A stretch of 64,000 bases of DNA from CADCWK01 sp035944555 (GCA_035944555.1 DASZAY010000026.1:124001-188000), one strand, 5' to 3'; shown: positions 17,412-26,660, numbered from the stretch's first letter. Notes: a model not told the origin generated them from the sequence alone. Program-made: numbers and translations.

Positions 17412-19907
17412 GTGGCAACCACCTACTCCAGATCGGGCGCGTCGGCTCCGGAACCCGTCCATGGTGACCCGTCACGTGGTGATGCCCACGATGGTGAATC
17501 CTCGTGCGATCTGATCGGACGGGATGCCGAGCTCAGCACGCTGTCCGGCTGGTTGAAGGAGCCCGACGTCCGCCTCGTCACGATCACCGGACCCGGTGGC
17601 GTAGGCAAGACGACCCTGGCCAACGCGGTCGCCGACGCAATGCAGGACGCTGCCCGGGTCGTTCCCATCCCACTGGCCGGGATCCCTACCCCTTCCCTGC
17701 TCGCCCCGACGATCGGCCGGGCACTCGACGGCAGCGCTCCGACCAGCGAGGCACTGGTCGATCTCGTCAACCAGCAGATCACCTCGGGGCCGCTGTTGCT
17801 CGTGCTGGACAACCTCGAACATCTGCTTCCCGGCACCGAGGTGATCGAGGCCCTGGTAGCCGAATGTCCCGGCACTCGGCTGCTCATCACATCTCGCGAG
17901 CCGCTCCACCTTGCCGGTGAGCGTGAGTTCCCACTCATGCCCCTCGCGGCACCTCCCGATGACGGTACGCCCTCTGGCGTCCGCGTCATCGCCCGTTCTC
18001 CCGCGGTCCGCCTGTTCGTACGGCGGATGCGGGCCGTGCGGCCCGGCTTCACGCTGGACGATGACAGCGCCGACGATGTCGCCCGGCTCTGCCGGCGGCT
18101 TGACGGATTGCCCCTGGCGATTGAACTCGCCGCTGCCCGGACCCGGTCCATTCCCCTGCCGTTCCTCGTCGCCCGGCTGGAGCACGACCCGTCACTGCTG
18201 GATCGCCCGGACCGGTCATTCGCGGAAATGGACGCCCGGACCGATCGCCACCGGGGGCTCCGAGCCGTCGCCGCATGGTCCTATGATCTGCTCTCGCCTA
18301 CCGAGCAGCGCATGTTCCGCCATCTCGCGCTCCTTCCCGGCCCGTTCCCCCTGTCCGCGGCCGAGGCCTGCGACCAGGACGCCGAAGGCGTTATCGCCTC
18401 ACTGGTCGACAAGAGCCTGGTGGAGCAGATCCCCTCGCCGGTGGCCGGGGAGACCAAGTCATGGTTTCGCATGCTGGAAACGCTCCGGCAGTACGGGTTG
18501 GAGCGTCTCCGGAGCGCTGGCGAGGAGCCGTTCGCCCGGGTCCGGTTGGCGCGCTGGGCTCTGGACGAGGTCGAAGCCCACACCGTCCCGTTTCCATCCG
18601 ACCGGTACCACCCGGCAAGCTTCGCCTGGTGCGCGGCGCTCCTGCCCGCTATCCGGTCGGCCCTGACCTGGCTGGAGGAATCCAACGACGCGCCCCGCCT
18701 GATCCGCTTCGCCATCCGCCTCGGGCCGTTCTGGACGCTCCAGTCGTTCCGGACCGAAGGGCTGACGTGGTGCAATCACATCCTGACTCAGGTGGACTTC
18801 GATGCGGTCTCACCGGATGACATGGCGCGCTTCTGGTTGACGATCGCCGCTATCGCCCGGACCCAGGCCCGTATCCAGCCGGCCATCGCCGCAGCCGAGC
18901 GTGCTCGCGACTACTACGATCAGACGGGCGACGTCCTGCTCGCCGCCGTGTCGGAGAAACTGCTGGGATCGATCTACCGGACCGCTGGCGATATCGAGGC
19001 CGCCCTGGGGCCGTGCCAGCGCGCCGTCGACCTGTTCTCCCGGCTCGGCGAGCGCCAATGGATGGCCCTGGCTCGCTGTGATCTCGGCGATGTCCTGCTC
19101 CTGCGGGGTGAGACGGCCGCCGCTGCCGCCCACCTCCGCGTCGCCGAGCGCGAACACCGGGTCAACGGCGATGCGTGGGGCACGACCTTCGCGCTTGTCG
19201 GCCTGGCGACGGTCGCCGTGACGGAACGCAACTGGGCCGCCGCGCTTCCCCCGCTCCGGGAAGCGCTCCAGATCGCGACGAACCTCTCGGCCCGTGAGAG
19301 TGTGTTGGACGCTACCAACCTGATCGCCGCGATCGCCGCCGCAACCGGACACCCTCATGCCGCCCTACGCCTTGCGGCTGCCAACCGAGCGCTGAGAACC
19401 AGCATCGCCTACTGCCTGGAAGCATCCGACGATGCGCTCGCCTACGAGACGCTCGCCCGGACTACCGCTGCCCTCGAACGCCACGCCGCTGATCAGTGCC
19501 AGCAGGAGGGGTCCGGCATGTCGTTCCCGACCATGACCCGTGCCGCCTTCGACCTCCTGGATACCCTCTCCGCGGGTGGCCCACTGGCCGACACCGATCC
19601 CGGGACGTTGTCCGCCCATTCCCACTCCGGAACGACGAACGGGAAACCGCGAGATGGCCGGGAGCCACTCACCAGCAGGGAACGTGAGGTCCTCGCACTC
19701 CTCGCCGAGGGTATCACCGACCGCGAGATCGGCGACCGGCTGTTCATCAGCCCGCGAACGGCCATGCGCCACGTCGCCAATATCCTGCTCAAGCTCCAGG
19801 TCCACAGCCGGACAGCGGCTGCCGTGATCTATCATCGCGAGCGTGCTGGCGAAGGACCTGGCAGCGCGACCGCGGCCAGAACCCGGAGTCGCCCTCCAGC
19901 CCTCTGA
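17412..19907 (+). CDS. NB-ARC/AAA ATPase regulator with TPR and C-terminal LuxR HTH
   Basis: Large signal-transduction ATPase-type transcription regulator, 831 residues. N-terminal NTPase module: GRDAEL, P-loop GPGGVGKTT from residue 60, LLLVLDNLEHLL (Walker B), LLITSREPLHL and GLPLAIELAAART, as in the AfsR/MalT-like STAND group. The middle, about residues 400-690, is helical and TPR-like. The C terminus from residue 753 is a LuxR/NarL helix-turn-helix (LTSREREVLALLAEG, DREIGDRLFIS, VHSRTAAAV). It probably binds DNA after ligand-driven ATPase switching. The next gene is the surface protein, 329 nt downstream on the same strand, with an inverted repeat between them. The GTG start has a weak ribosome binding site. 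Confidence 0.88.
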   Translation: MATTYSRSGASAPEPVHGDPSRGDAHDGESSCDLIGRDAELSTLSGWLKEPDVRLVTITGPGGVGKTTLANAVADAMQDAARVVPIPLAGIPTPSLLAPTIGRALDGSAPTSEALVDLVNQQITSGPLLLVLDNLEHLLPGTEVIEALVAECPGTRLLITSREPLHLAGEREFPLMPLAAPPDDGTPSGVRVIARSPAVRLFVRRMRAVRPGFTLDDDSADDVARLCRRLDGLPLAIELAAARTRSIPLPFLVARLEHDPSLLDRPDRSFAEMDARTDRHRGLRAVAAWSYDLLSPTEQRMFRHLALLPGPFPLSAAEACDQDAEGVIASLVDKSLVEQIPSPVAGETKSWFRMLETLRQYGLERLRSAGEEPFARVRLARWALDEVEAHTVPFPSDRYHPASFAWCAALLPAIRSALTWLEESNDAPRLIRFAIRLGPFWTLQSFRTEGLTWCNHILTQVDFDAVSPDDMARFWLTIAAIARTQARIQPAIAAAERARDYYDQTGDVLLAAVSEKLLGSIYRTAGDIEAALGPCQRAVDLFSRLGERQWMALARCDLGDVLLLRGETAAAAAHLRVAEREHRVNGDAWGTTFALVGLATVAVTERNWAAALPPLREALQIATNLSARESVLDATNLIAAIAAATGHPHAALRLAAANRALRTSIAYCLEASDDALAYETLARTTAALERHAADQCQQEGSGMSFPTMTRAAFDLLDTLSAGGPLADTDPGTLSAHSHSGTTNGKPRDGREPLTSREREVLALLAEGITDREIGDRLFISPRTAMRHVANILLKLQVHSRTAAAVIYHRERAGEGPGSATAARTRSRPPAL

Positions 19908-20236
19908 GCCGCGCCCCCGGGGTGGTCCGACTCCTTCCCCGCTTTCGTACCCTTCGCATCACGCGATCTGGTCACTTCACTCATTCAGGGTCGAATGAGT
20001 AGATCTACCCATTCGCGCATAATCCGCCCTCCCCATACTCGGTCCTTAGAGGCGTCCTGCGAGCGCGACCACTCCATGCCCATCGATTCCGCTCGGGGAA
20101 TCGTCCGGGGCATGGACCGACTCCGCGTTCTCTGGACCCTGCCGGTATCGGTGACCGGCGCAAATGGACGACGACGTCGCCCCGGCTGATCGCGGGTCGC
20201 GTCGCCCGGGTTACTGGTTAATTGGAGGTCGCGCGC
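19908..20236. promoter_or_regulatory. regulatory spacer before the surface protein, with inverted repeat
   Basis: This 329-nt gap has no coding sequence. It holds a perfect inverted repeat ACTCATTC-6 nt-GAATGAGT at 19979-20000, a good operator candidate, followed at about 20018 by CATAAT as a possible -10. A strong ribosome binding site GGAGGT (20224-20229) decides the ATG start at 20237 of the next gene. Confidence 0.45.
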
Positions 20237-23200
20237 ATGTCTTCGAAGTCACCTATGTGGATCCGGACCATCCCACGCCTGGTCCAGTTGGCCATGGCCC
20301 TCAGCCTGTTGTTGGCCCTGGCCGTTCCCCTCATCGATGCAGGCGGTCGAGGCGCGCTGGCCGCGTCGAACGGCACAGCCGGAACCGTCAATGGGACCAC
20401 CGACCCGTCGGCGTCCGACCCGGCCGAGCTCCCACCGGTCAACCAGGAAGGGGAACCACCGGTCGAGCCGGAGCCCTCGCTGGACGAGGAGCCGTCCCTG
20501 GAGGAAGTGCCGTCCCTGGACGCTGGCGAGCCGTCATTCGAGCCATCAGAAGACCCGTCGCCATCCGCCGAGCCGAGCGGGAATGGCGCCATCGAGCTGG
20601 CGGTCTGGGGTTGTCCCGCGTCGGTCCTGGACGCGACCAGCTCCGACGACCTGTCACAGCTCTGCACGGACCCGGTCAACGGGGTCAGCGTCACGCTCGA
20701 TCCGCCTGGCACCACCGGCCAGACCGGTCCGCCTGAGCCGGACGGGATTGTCCGGTTCACCGGCCTCATGGCTGGCGACTACGAATTGCAGTCCACGCTC
20801 CCGACGGGATACCAGTCCGCATTCTCGGTGACCTGCGAGGGGGCGGGTCTGCCTGCCACCGACGTGGCTCGTCTGGTGGAAGTGGTCGTCAACCCGGTCA
20901 CGGTCGGGATGGACGAGACCGTCTCCTGCGATTGGTACCTGGTCGAGGAAGGAACCGATCCGGCCATCACCATCTCCAAGTGGGAGTGCCCGGCCGGCTA
21001 CGACTTCCGGGATCCGGACTCCGACCCCGAGATGGACTGCACCACGCCGCTGGAGGAGATCGACTTCCTGCTGCAGCGGACTGAACCGACCGCTGACAGC
21101 CAGACGATCACTACGGATCCCGGTGGCCTCGTGGTCGTCGATCAGCTCGAGCCAGGCTCATGGGAACTGAGCGAGGTCGCCTCTGAGGAGTACCCGGCCG
21201 GCGCCACCGGCTTCCGGTACTGCACCGACTTCGGCTTCGGCCAGCCCGGCTACGAGGAGACGGCGGTCGAGGACGTCTTCAGCTTCGAGGTCGAGGAAGG
21301 CGAAACGTTCGAGGGCGTCTGCCGCTGGTACAACGTCCCCGGCCAGGACGCGTCAGGATCCCCGTCAGGCAGCGGATCGCCGTCCGGCGACCCGTCGGCC
21401 AGCACGACTGATCCGGCCATCAGCATCACCAAGTGGGAGTGCCCGGCCGGGTATGACTACACGGACCCGGACAGCGACCCGGAGATGGATTGCACCACGC
21501 CGCTTGAAGGGGTGGATTTCCTCGTCGAGCGTTCCGCCCCGACGGCCGAGAGCATCACCATCACGACGGACGCGAACGGCGCCGCGACCCTGGACTCGAT
21601 CGAGTCAGGCACCTGGAATCTTTCGGAGGTCCCGTCCACGGATTACCCGGCCGGTGTCGACGGGTTCCGCTACTGCACGGACTTCGGCTTCGGCCAGCCG
21701 GGATATGAAGCCGCCCCGGTCGGCGAGCCATTCACCTTCGAGGTCGAGGAAGGCGAGACGTTCGAAGGGGTTTGCCGCTGGTACAACATCCCCGATCAGG
21801 TCGGGTCGGCCGACACCGACAACAGCGTCACCATCCGGAAGTGGACGTGCCCGCCGCTGCCCTCGGACGCGCCGAACACGACGAACCTCGAGCTGACCTG
21901 CACCGAGGAACTCGGTGGCATCACGTTCGACCTGAACCAGACCGACCCGATGCCAACCGGGCAGGTCGCGACGACGGCGGATGACGGGATTGCGACCTTC
22001 ACCGGGGTCGGCCCCGGATCCTGGACCCTGACGGAACGCCCGACCGCGAGATTCGCTGTCAGCGAGCAGGCCTGGTTCAGCTGTTCCGGCGCGGACGGCT
22101 TGCCTGCCGGCTACGTCTCCACCCCAGTGGGGTCCCCGTACGCGTTCGAGATCCCGGACGACACCACGTATGCCATCACGTGTGACGTGTACAACGTTTC
22201 CGTCGGCACGGCGATCAACGTCTTCAAATGGGTCTGCCCGGTGGGTTACGACTACACCGCTGCAGGAGCCAACCCGGTCCTAGATTGCTCCGGCGCGGTC
22301 GACGGGATCGCGTTCCGTCTCGCCCAGACTGCGCCGACCACCAGCGAGACGACCCTCGTGACCGGCACCTTCCAGCCAGGAGCGGCACGGTTCGAAGAGC
22401 TCCAGTCCGGGAGTTACGACCTCACCGAGCTCGCCTCGCCGTACCAGCCCGAGGGGTTCTACCGCTGCTACGACTACCTCGAGGAGCCGGGCGACTTCGC
22501 GCCGATCACCGTGGGCCAGCCCTACCAGTTCTCCATCGACGAAGCCGTGTTCCAGGGTGTCTGCCACTTCTACAACATCCCGTGGGACAACGGGATCACC
22601 GTCCACAAGTGGTCCTGCCCGGTCGGCTACGAGGTGACGCAGGAGACCGATCCCTATGCCGACTGCACCGAGGTGGCCAACGGGGTCCAGTTCACCGTCT
22701 CCCAGGCGGAGGTCAGCCTGACCGGCGCGTCGGGCAATGACGGTCCGGGCCGCGTGGACTTCGACGGTCTGGGGCCGGGCGAATGGACTATCACGGAGAC
22801 ACCGCCCGCGGGCTACATGGGCGTCCTGATCGGTACCTGCTACCCGGAGGGCGGCACGCCTGACGGCACATTCGTCACCTATGGGATGGACGAGACGTGG
22901 TCCGTTCCGGTCCAGATCGCCGAAGGTGAGTCTTCCCGCTGGGTCTGCCACTTCTTCAACATCTACAGCGACGACCCCGGCACGGTCTACATCTACAAGT
23001 GGACCTGCCCGGCGGGATACGACTACGCCGCCTGGGGCGCTGACCCGGAGATGGACTGCACCGAGGTGGCCAACGGCGTCCAGTTCAACGCCGAAGGGCC
23101 GGATGGCTACGCCTCCCAGACCGACACCGGCGACTCCATCGACGGTGCGGTGATGTTCGGCGGGATCCAGCCCGGTGAGTACGTCTTCACCGAGACCCTC

Positions 23201-24553
23201 CCGCCGGATACGGCCTACGTCTTCATCACGAGGTGCACCGGGACCAGCGTCGACGCGGTCCAGCCCTACCCGCTCCAGGTCGGCAACCCGCTGACCGTCC
23301 AGGTCAACCCGGGCGACGAGATCACTTGCCACTGGTACAACGTGCCCTACGACCCCTACGGCACGATCATCGTCACCAAGTACCTCTGCTCCACCTACAC
23401 GTACACGGCGGCCGTAAACTGCGAGATCTACGAGGGCGGGGTCGTGTTCGACCTGCTCGTGGTCGAGGACGGCGACCTGGAGCCGCTCACCGACGGCTCC
23501 ACCGGCCCGAACGGTCGGCTGACCTTTGCAGACATCGACCCCGGGACCTACCTCGTCCATGAGCAGGACGGCAAGCCGTGCTACATCAGCTCGACGATCG
23601 TCGAGGACGGGTACATCGGCGTGGTCGAGGGGCAGACCACCTACGTCAACGTCTACAACTGCAAGCAGCCGCCGGCGTCCGGCAGCCCCTCCGGCAGCCC
23701 CTCCGGCAAGCCGAAGCCGAGCAACCAGCCGCCGGGCAAGTACCCCAACACCGGCGTCGATCCCGGGACCATCGCCCAGGGACCGGGCATGGTGGCAGGC
23801 TCGGAGGAGAGCCCGGAGCCGGACAACAGCGACGGCCCCGGACCGGGTGACGGTTCCGGCGCCGGGGACGGCTCCGGTCCTGGCGACGGGAATGGTCGGT
23901 CCAGCGCCGCGGCGGAGGCCGGCTGCCCCGTCGCAACTTCCCCCAACGACCAGATCGACCCTTCGCCGAGCCCGGACAGCGACGAGCCGTCATTCGAGAG
24001 CCCATCGCCGAGCGCCCAGGAGGTGACCGCGGCCTCCTTGGCGCCGACGCCCGACCCGGCGGATGCCCCTGAATGTGAGCGTGGCGAACTCCCGGTCCAT
24101 ATCGCCATCGAGGACGCGGACGTCGACCATGACCTCGAGTACCTGGAGACGGTCAACGGCGAGATGCAGGAGCCGACGGGCCCGGACGACGCCTCCTGGT
24201 ACCTGGAAACCAGCCGGCTCGGCGAAGACGGTCCGATGGTGATCTCCGGCCACCTGAACTGGTGGAACGTCCCTGAGGGTCCGTTCTACGCGATCGCCGA
24301 ACTGGAGCCGGGCGCGATCATCGAGGTGACCGGCGAGGACGGCGGCCTGTACCGCTACGAGGTCCGGTCTGTCTCTCAGGCGGCATCCGACTCGTCACCG
24401 TCCGACGTCTTCAATAGTGTCCAGGACCAGCTCGGCGGAGAGACCCTGGTCCTGATCACCTGCGGTGGAGAGTGGGATACGTCGACCGCCGAGTACAACC
24501 AGCGGACCGTCGTTGTCGCGGTCCGTATCCCGGCCGACGCGGACGCGGGTTGA
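20237..24553 (+). CDS. secreted SpaA/Cna-B-like repeat protein with YPNTG motif and C-terminal class F-like sortase domain
   Basis: Encodes 1438 residues. A signal peptide (hydrophobic core about 14-33, cleavage likely after A40-L-A42) is followed by a Pro/Glu/Ser-rich linker, then eight repeats of about 125-130 residues. Repeats 2-8 share a Lys in the first strand (248, 399, 535, 664, 791, 921, 1048), a Glu 61-67 residues later (313, 464, 600, 731, 854, 986, 1109) and an Asn in a YN/FN motif (366, 517, 653, 780, 908, 1035, 1141): the SpaA/Cna-B isopeptide triad. Most repeats also have four Cys. YPNTG is at 1169-1173 after a Gly/Ser/Pro/Lys linker. A Gly/Asp/Ser linker leads to a sortase domain with His1339 (SGHLNWW), Cys1409 (LITCGG) and Arg1423, like class F. 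No C-terminal membrane helix is seen. Confidence 0.85.
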   Translation: MSSKSPMWIRTIPRLVQLAMALSLLLALAVPLIDAGGRGALAASNGTAGTVNGTTDPSASDPAELPPVNQEGEPPVEPEPSLDEEPSLEEVPSLDAGEPSFEPSEDPSPSAEPSGNGAIELAVWGCPASVLDATSSDDLSQLCTDPVNGVSVTLDPPGTTGQTGPPEPDGIVRFTGLMAGDYELQSTLPTGYQSAFSVTCEGAGLPATDVARLVEVVVNPVTVGMDETVSCDWYLVEEGTDPAITISKWECPAGYDFRDPDSDPEMDCTTPLEEIDFLLQRTEPTADSQTITTDPGGLVVVDQLEPGSWELSEVASEEYPAGATGFRYCTDFGFGQPGYEETAVEDVFSFEVEEGETFEGVCRWYNVPGQDASGSPSGSGSPSGDPSASTTDPAISITKWECPAGYDYTDPDSDPEMDCTTPLEGVDFLVERSAPTAESITITTDANGAATLDSIESGTWNLSEVPSTDYPAGVDGFRYCTDFGFGQPGYEAAPVGEPFTFEVEEGETFEGVCRWYNIPDQVGSADTDNSVTIRKWTCPPLPSDAPNTTNLELTCTEELGGITFDLNQTDPMPTGQVATTADDGIATFTGVGPGSWTLTERPTARFAVSEQAWFSCSGADGLPAGYVSTPVGSPYAFEIPDDTTYAITCDVYNVSVGTAINVFKWVCPVGYDYTAAGANPVLDCSGAVDGIAFRLAQTAPTTSETTLVTGTFQPGAARFEELQSGSYDLTELASPYQPEGFYRCYDYLEEPGDFAPITVGQPYQFSIDEAVFQGVCHFYNIPWDNGITVHKWSCPVGYEVTQETDPYADCTEVANGVQFTVSQAEVSLTGASGNDGPGRVDFDGLGPGEWTITETPPAGYMGVLIGTCYPEGGTPDGTFVTYGMDETWSVPVQIAEGESSRWVCHFFNIYSDDPGTVYIYKWTCPAGYDYAAWGADPEMDCTEVANGVQFNAEGPDGYASQTDTGDSIDGAVMFGGIQPGEYVFTETLPPDTAYVFITRCTGTSVDAVQPYPLQVGNPLTVQVNPGDEITCHWYNVPYDPYGTIIVTKYLCSTYTYTAAVNCEIYEGGVVFDLLVVEDGDLEPLTDGSTGPNGRLTFADIDPGTYLVHEQDGKPCYISSTIVEDGYIGVVEGQTTYVNVYNCKQPPASGSPSGSPSGKPKPSNQPPGKYPNTGVDPGTIAQGPGMVAGSEESPEPDNSDGPGPGDGSGAGDGSGPGDGNGRSSAAAEAGCPVATSPNDQIDPSPSPDSDEPSFESPSPSAQEVTAASLAPTPDPADAPECERGELPVHIAIEDADVDHDLEYLETVNGEMQEPTGPDDASWYLETSRLGEDGPMVISGHLNWWNVPEGPFYAIAELEPGAIIEVTGEDGGLYRYEVRSVSQAASDSSPSDVFNSVQDQLGGETLVLITCGGEWDTSTAEYNQRTVVVAVRIPADADAG
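20603..23659 (+). repeat. eight tandem coding repeats of the surface protein
   Basis: Eight imperfect repeats of about 375-450 nt, each encoding one presumed beta-sandwich domain. Each opens with a KW-x-CP-type strand and closes with C-x-W/F-Y-N. Repeats 2 and 3 (starting near 20978 and 21431) are the most alike, including GYD, DPDSDPEMDCTTPLE and YCTDFGFGQPGYE, which suggests a recent duplication. Repeat 1 is the most diverged. Confidence 0.85.
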
Positions 24554-24592
24554 CCGCCCCCGTCCTCTAACCAACCTCGCATCAGACGTAAC

Positions 24593-24620
24593 GACGGCCG
24601 ACCCAATCGGGTCGGCCGTC
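24593..24620. terminator. bidirectional hairpin terminator
   Basis: Perfect 12-bp stem GACGGCCGACCC / GGGTCGGCCGTC with AATC loop between the convergent surface-protein and SRPBCC genes. Confidence 0.75.
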
Positions 24621-24650
24621 ATCATGTCGTGTGTCTGCCAAGTAGTCGGG

Positions 24651-25103
24651 TCAGGAGACCTCGCCGCGCCAGGCGCCGGTCTCGGTCCCGCGCTTCTCGA
24701 TGAATTCCTTGAACCGCTTGAGGTCGCCCTCGACCCGTCGGGACATCACTCCCAGATGGCTGCCGACGTTCTCGACCAGGCCCTCCGGCTCGTATTCGAT
24801 CTCCAGCGTCAGGCGCGTTGCACCGTCGTGGATCTTGTCGAACCGGATCATGCCGGTGTTCGGGGCGCCGTCCGTGCTCCGCCAGGCGATCCGGTCATCG
24901 GGGGACTGCTGGGTGATCTCGGCGTTCCACTCCTTGGTCTGGCCAGCGACGAACGTCGCTTTCCAGTGCATGTGGGTGTCGTCGATCTGGCGGACCTCGT
25001 CGACGCCCTCCATGAAGACCGGGAACATCTCGAACTGAGTCCACTGGTCGTAAGCGGTCCGAACGGGGACGTCGACGTCGATCGTCTTCTCGACACTGGC
25101 CAT
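24651..25103 (-). CDS. SRPBCC (cyclase/dehydrase-type) protein
   Basis: START/Bet-v1-fold protein of 150 residues. It opens MASVEKTIDVDVPVRTAYDQW, typical of polyketide cyclase/dehydrase-type (COG5637) proteins; next come FEMFPVFMEGVDEV and DRIAWRSTDG, then a long C-terminal helix holding DLKRFKEFIEKR. Such proteins bind hydrophobic ligands; stand-alone members are of unknown role. ATG 25103 has AAAGGA upstream; the longer frame to 25157 is not needed. Confidence 0.8.
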   Translation of the reverse strand: MASVEKTIDVDVPVRTAYDQWTQFEMFPVFMEGVDEVRQIDDTHMHWKATFVAGQTKEWNAEITQQSPDDRIAWRSTDGAPNTGMIRFDKIHDGATRLTLEIEYEPEGLVENVGSHLGVMSRRVEGDLKRFKEFIEKRGTETGAWRGEVS

Positions 25104-25204
25104 GGGTGTTGTTCCTTTCGGAAGACCTTCCCTTGAGGGGATGGTCGCGGGTTCCATCTACCAGATGCGAGGCAGGAGGGGTGCCATCGCTCCCCTTCCA
25201 CCCG

Positions 25205-26236
25205 TCATCCCGCCCGGAGTGCCGGCAGGACCCGGTCGCCCAGCAACGCGATCCCACCCTCGTCAGTGAGGCCATGGGGGGTTCCGAACTCCACGCGGGT
25301 TGCCCCGGCATCGAACAGGCGCCGGGCCTGAGCGGCAACCTGCTCCGGGGTCCCGCTGAAGGCGAAACGGTCCTGAAGGTCGTCCGGGACGAGCAGTGCT
25401 GCGTCATCCAGGCGCCCGGCGTCGACCAGGTCGGCCATGCGGCGCAACTCTCCCGCGCCGATCTCGACCGTCGGGTCAAGCGGCGCGACGACGGGCAGGT
25501 AACGCGCGACCTCCCGTTGGACCCAGGCCCGGGCCCGGTCCCCGTCCTCGTCGACGACCGTCACGGCACCGAAGCAGACCCCAACCGTCCCTTCCGACCG
25601 ACCGGCCCGGCGCTCCCCGACCGCCACGCGGCGACGGATCTCCGGGACGAGGTCCGGGTTGGTCGAGCCGCCGATCTTGACCTCGCCGGCCAGCTCTCCT
25701 GCGATGGCCAGCATCTTCGGCCCCCACGATCCGACGAGCAGCGGGACCTCCGCCCGCCGGACCGGATACTGGAACAGGCGACCGACCGGCAACTGGTAGA
25801 TCTCGCCGCGGTACCCGTCCTCCCGGCCGGACAGCAGGTGCCGGACGACGGCGATGGTCTCACGCAGCCGTGCCAACGGCCGGTCGTCTCCGATTCCCAC
25901 CCCATCCAGCCACGCCCCACGGACCAGCCCCAGGTAGGCCCGCCCCTGCGAGGCATCATCCAGCGCCGCGATCTGCCCGGCGATCTCGATCGGATGGAGC
26001 AGGTACGGGTTCAAGCCGGCCGGCCCGACCCGAAGCCGCTCCGTCGCCCGCGCGACTTCCAGCAGCGGGGCGATCGTCGGCTGGAACCCGAGGTCGGCGT
26101 AGACGCTGATCCCGTCGAACCCGTACCCCTCGACCAGCCGGGCCAGTTCCCCGTAACGACTGATCGACTTGTCGCCCTGCAGCGCGATCGTGACCTGGCG
26201 GGCGACGGGTGACGGTGTGGACGCGGTCATGGTCAT
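25205..26236 (-). CDS. LLM-class (F420-dependent-type) oxidoreductase
   Basis: Luciferase-like monooxygenase-fold protein of 343 residues, a TIM barrel that in this group usually takes hydride from reduced F420 or FMN. Features: VTIALQGDKSISRYGELARLVE at the start, GFDGISVYADLGFQPT, ATERLRVGPAGLNPYLLHP, AYLGLVRGAWLD, and VPLLVGSWGPKML for the cofactor phosphate region. Substrate unknown. ATG 26236 has GGAG 7 nt upstream; the open frame continues to 26527 without coding character. It is divergent from the TIGR04076 gene with 82 nt between the starts. Confidence 0.82.
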   Translation of the reverse strand: MTMTASTPSPVARQVTIALQGDKSISRYGELARLVEGYGFDGISVYADLGFQPTIAPLLEVARATERLRVGPAGLNPYLLHPIEIAGQIAALDDASQGRAYLGLVRGAWLDGVGIGDDRPLARLRETIAVVRHLLSGREDGYRGEIYQLPVGRLFQYPVRRAEVPLLVGSWGPKMLAIAGELAGEVKIGGSTNPDLVPEIRRRVAVGERRAGRSEGTVGVCFGAVTVVDEDGDRARAWVQREVARYLPVVAPLDPTVEIGAGELRRMADLVDAGRLDDAALLVPDDLQDRFAFSGTPEQVAAQARRLFDAGATRVEFGTPHGLTDEGGIALLGDRVLPALRAG

Positions 26237-26318
26237 CGAGAGCTCCCGGTCTGAGGTCGAGCGGTTGGCGGCGTGCTCCCGGCAGCGTACGATCCCGGGC
26301 GACCGGAGAGGAGCGCGC

Positions 26319-26660
26319 ATGGCGGAGACAGTCGAACCGGACGGGACGGGACGCTTCGAGCTGGCGAACCTGCGGGTCGAGGTGGTCGCGATCGAGGGAC
26401 GGTCGGTCTGCGGGCTGGCGGTGGGCGACTGGTTCGAGGTGACCGACAGCTCGCAGGTCCGGATCCCGCCGGGGCGGCACTTCTGCCTGTACGCGCTGGC
26501 GGCGGTGATCCCGCTGCTCCCGGCCAAGATGCGCGCCCTGGACCCGGACGACTGGATGGCCCGGGACAGCCTCGTCGTCTGTCCGGACCCGGATGAGCGG
26601 CTGACAATGCGGATCAGCCGGACGGGAACGGCAACGCTGCGGACCGAGGACCTGACCTAG
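26319..26660 (+). CDS. TIGR04076-family protein
   Basis: Small protein of 113 residues with the order typical of TIGR04076: a Cys in a 'C-L-VGD-FEV' strand (VCGLAVGDWFEV), PGRHFCLYALAAVIPLLPAKM in the middle and VVCPDPDERLTMRI at the end. The three conserved Cys positions are kept. Biochemical role unknown. The ATG has GGAGAGGAG upstream. The reading frame stays open to 26169, inside the divergent neighbour's start region, which I exclude. Confidence 0.75.
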   Translation: MAETVEPDGTGRFELANLRVEVVAIEGRSVCGLAVGDWFEVTDSSQVRIPPGRHFCLYALAAVIPLLPAKMRALDPDDWMARDSLVVCPDPDERLTMRISRTGTATLRTEDLT

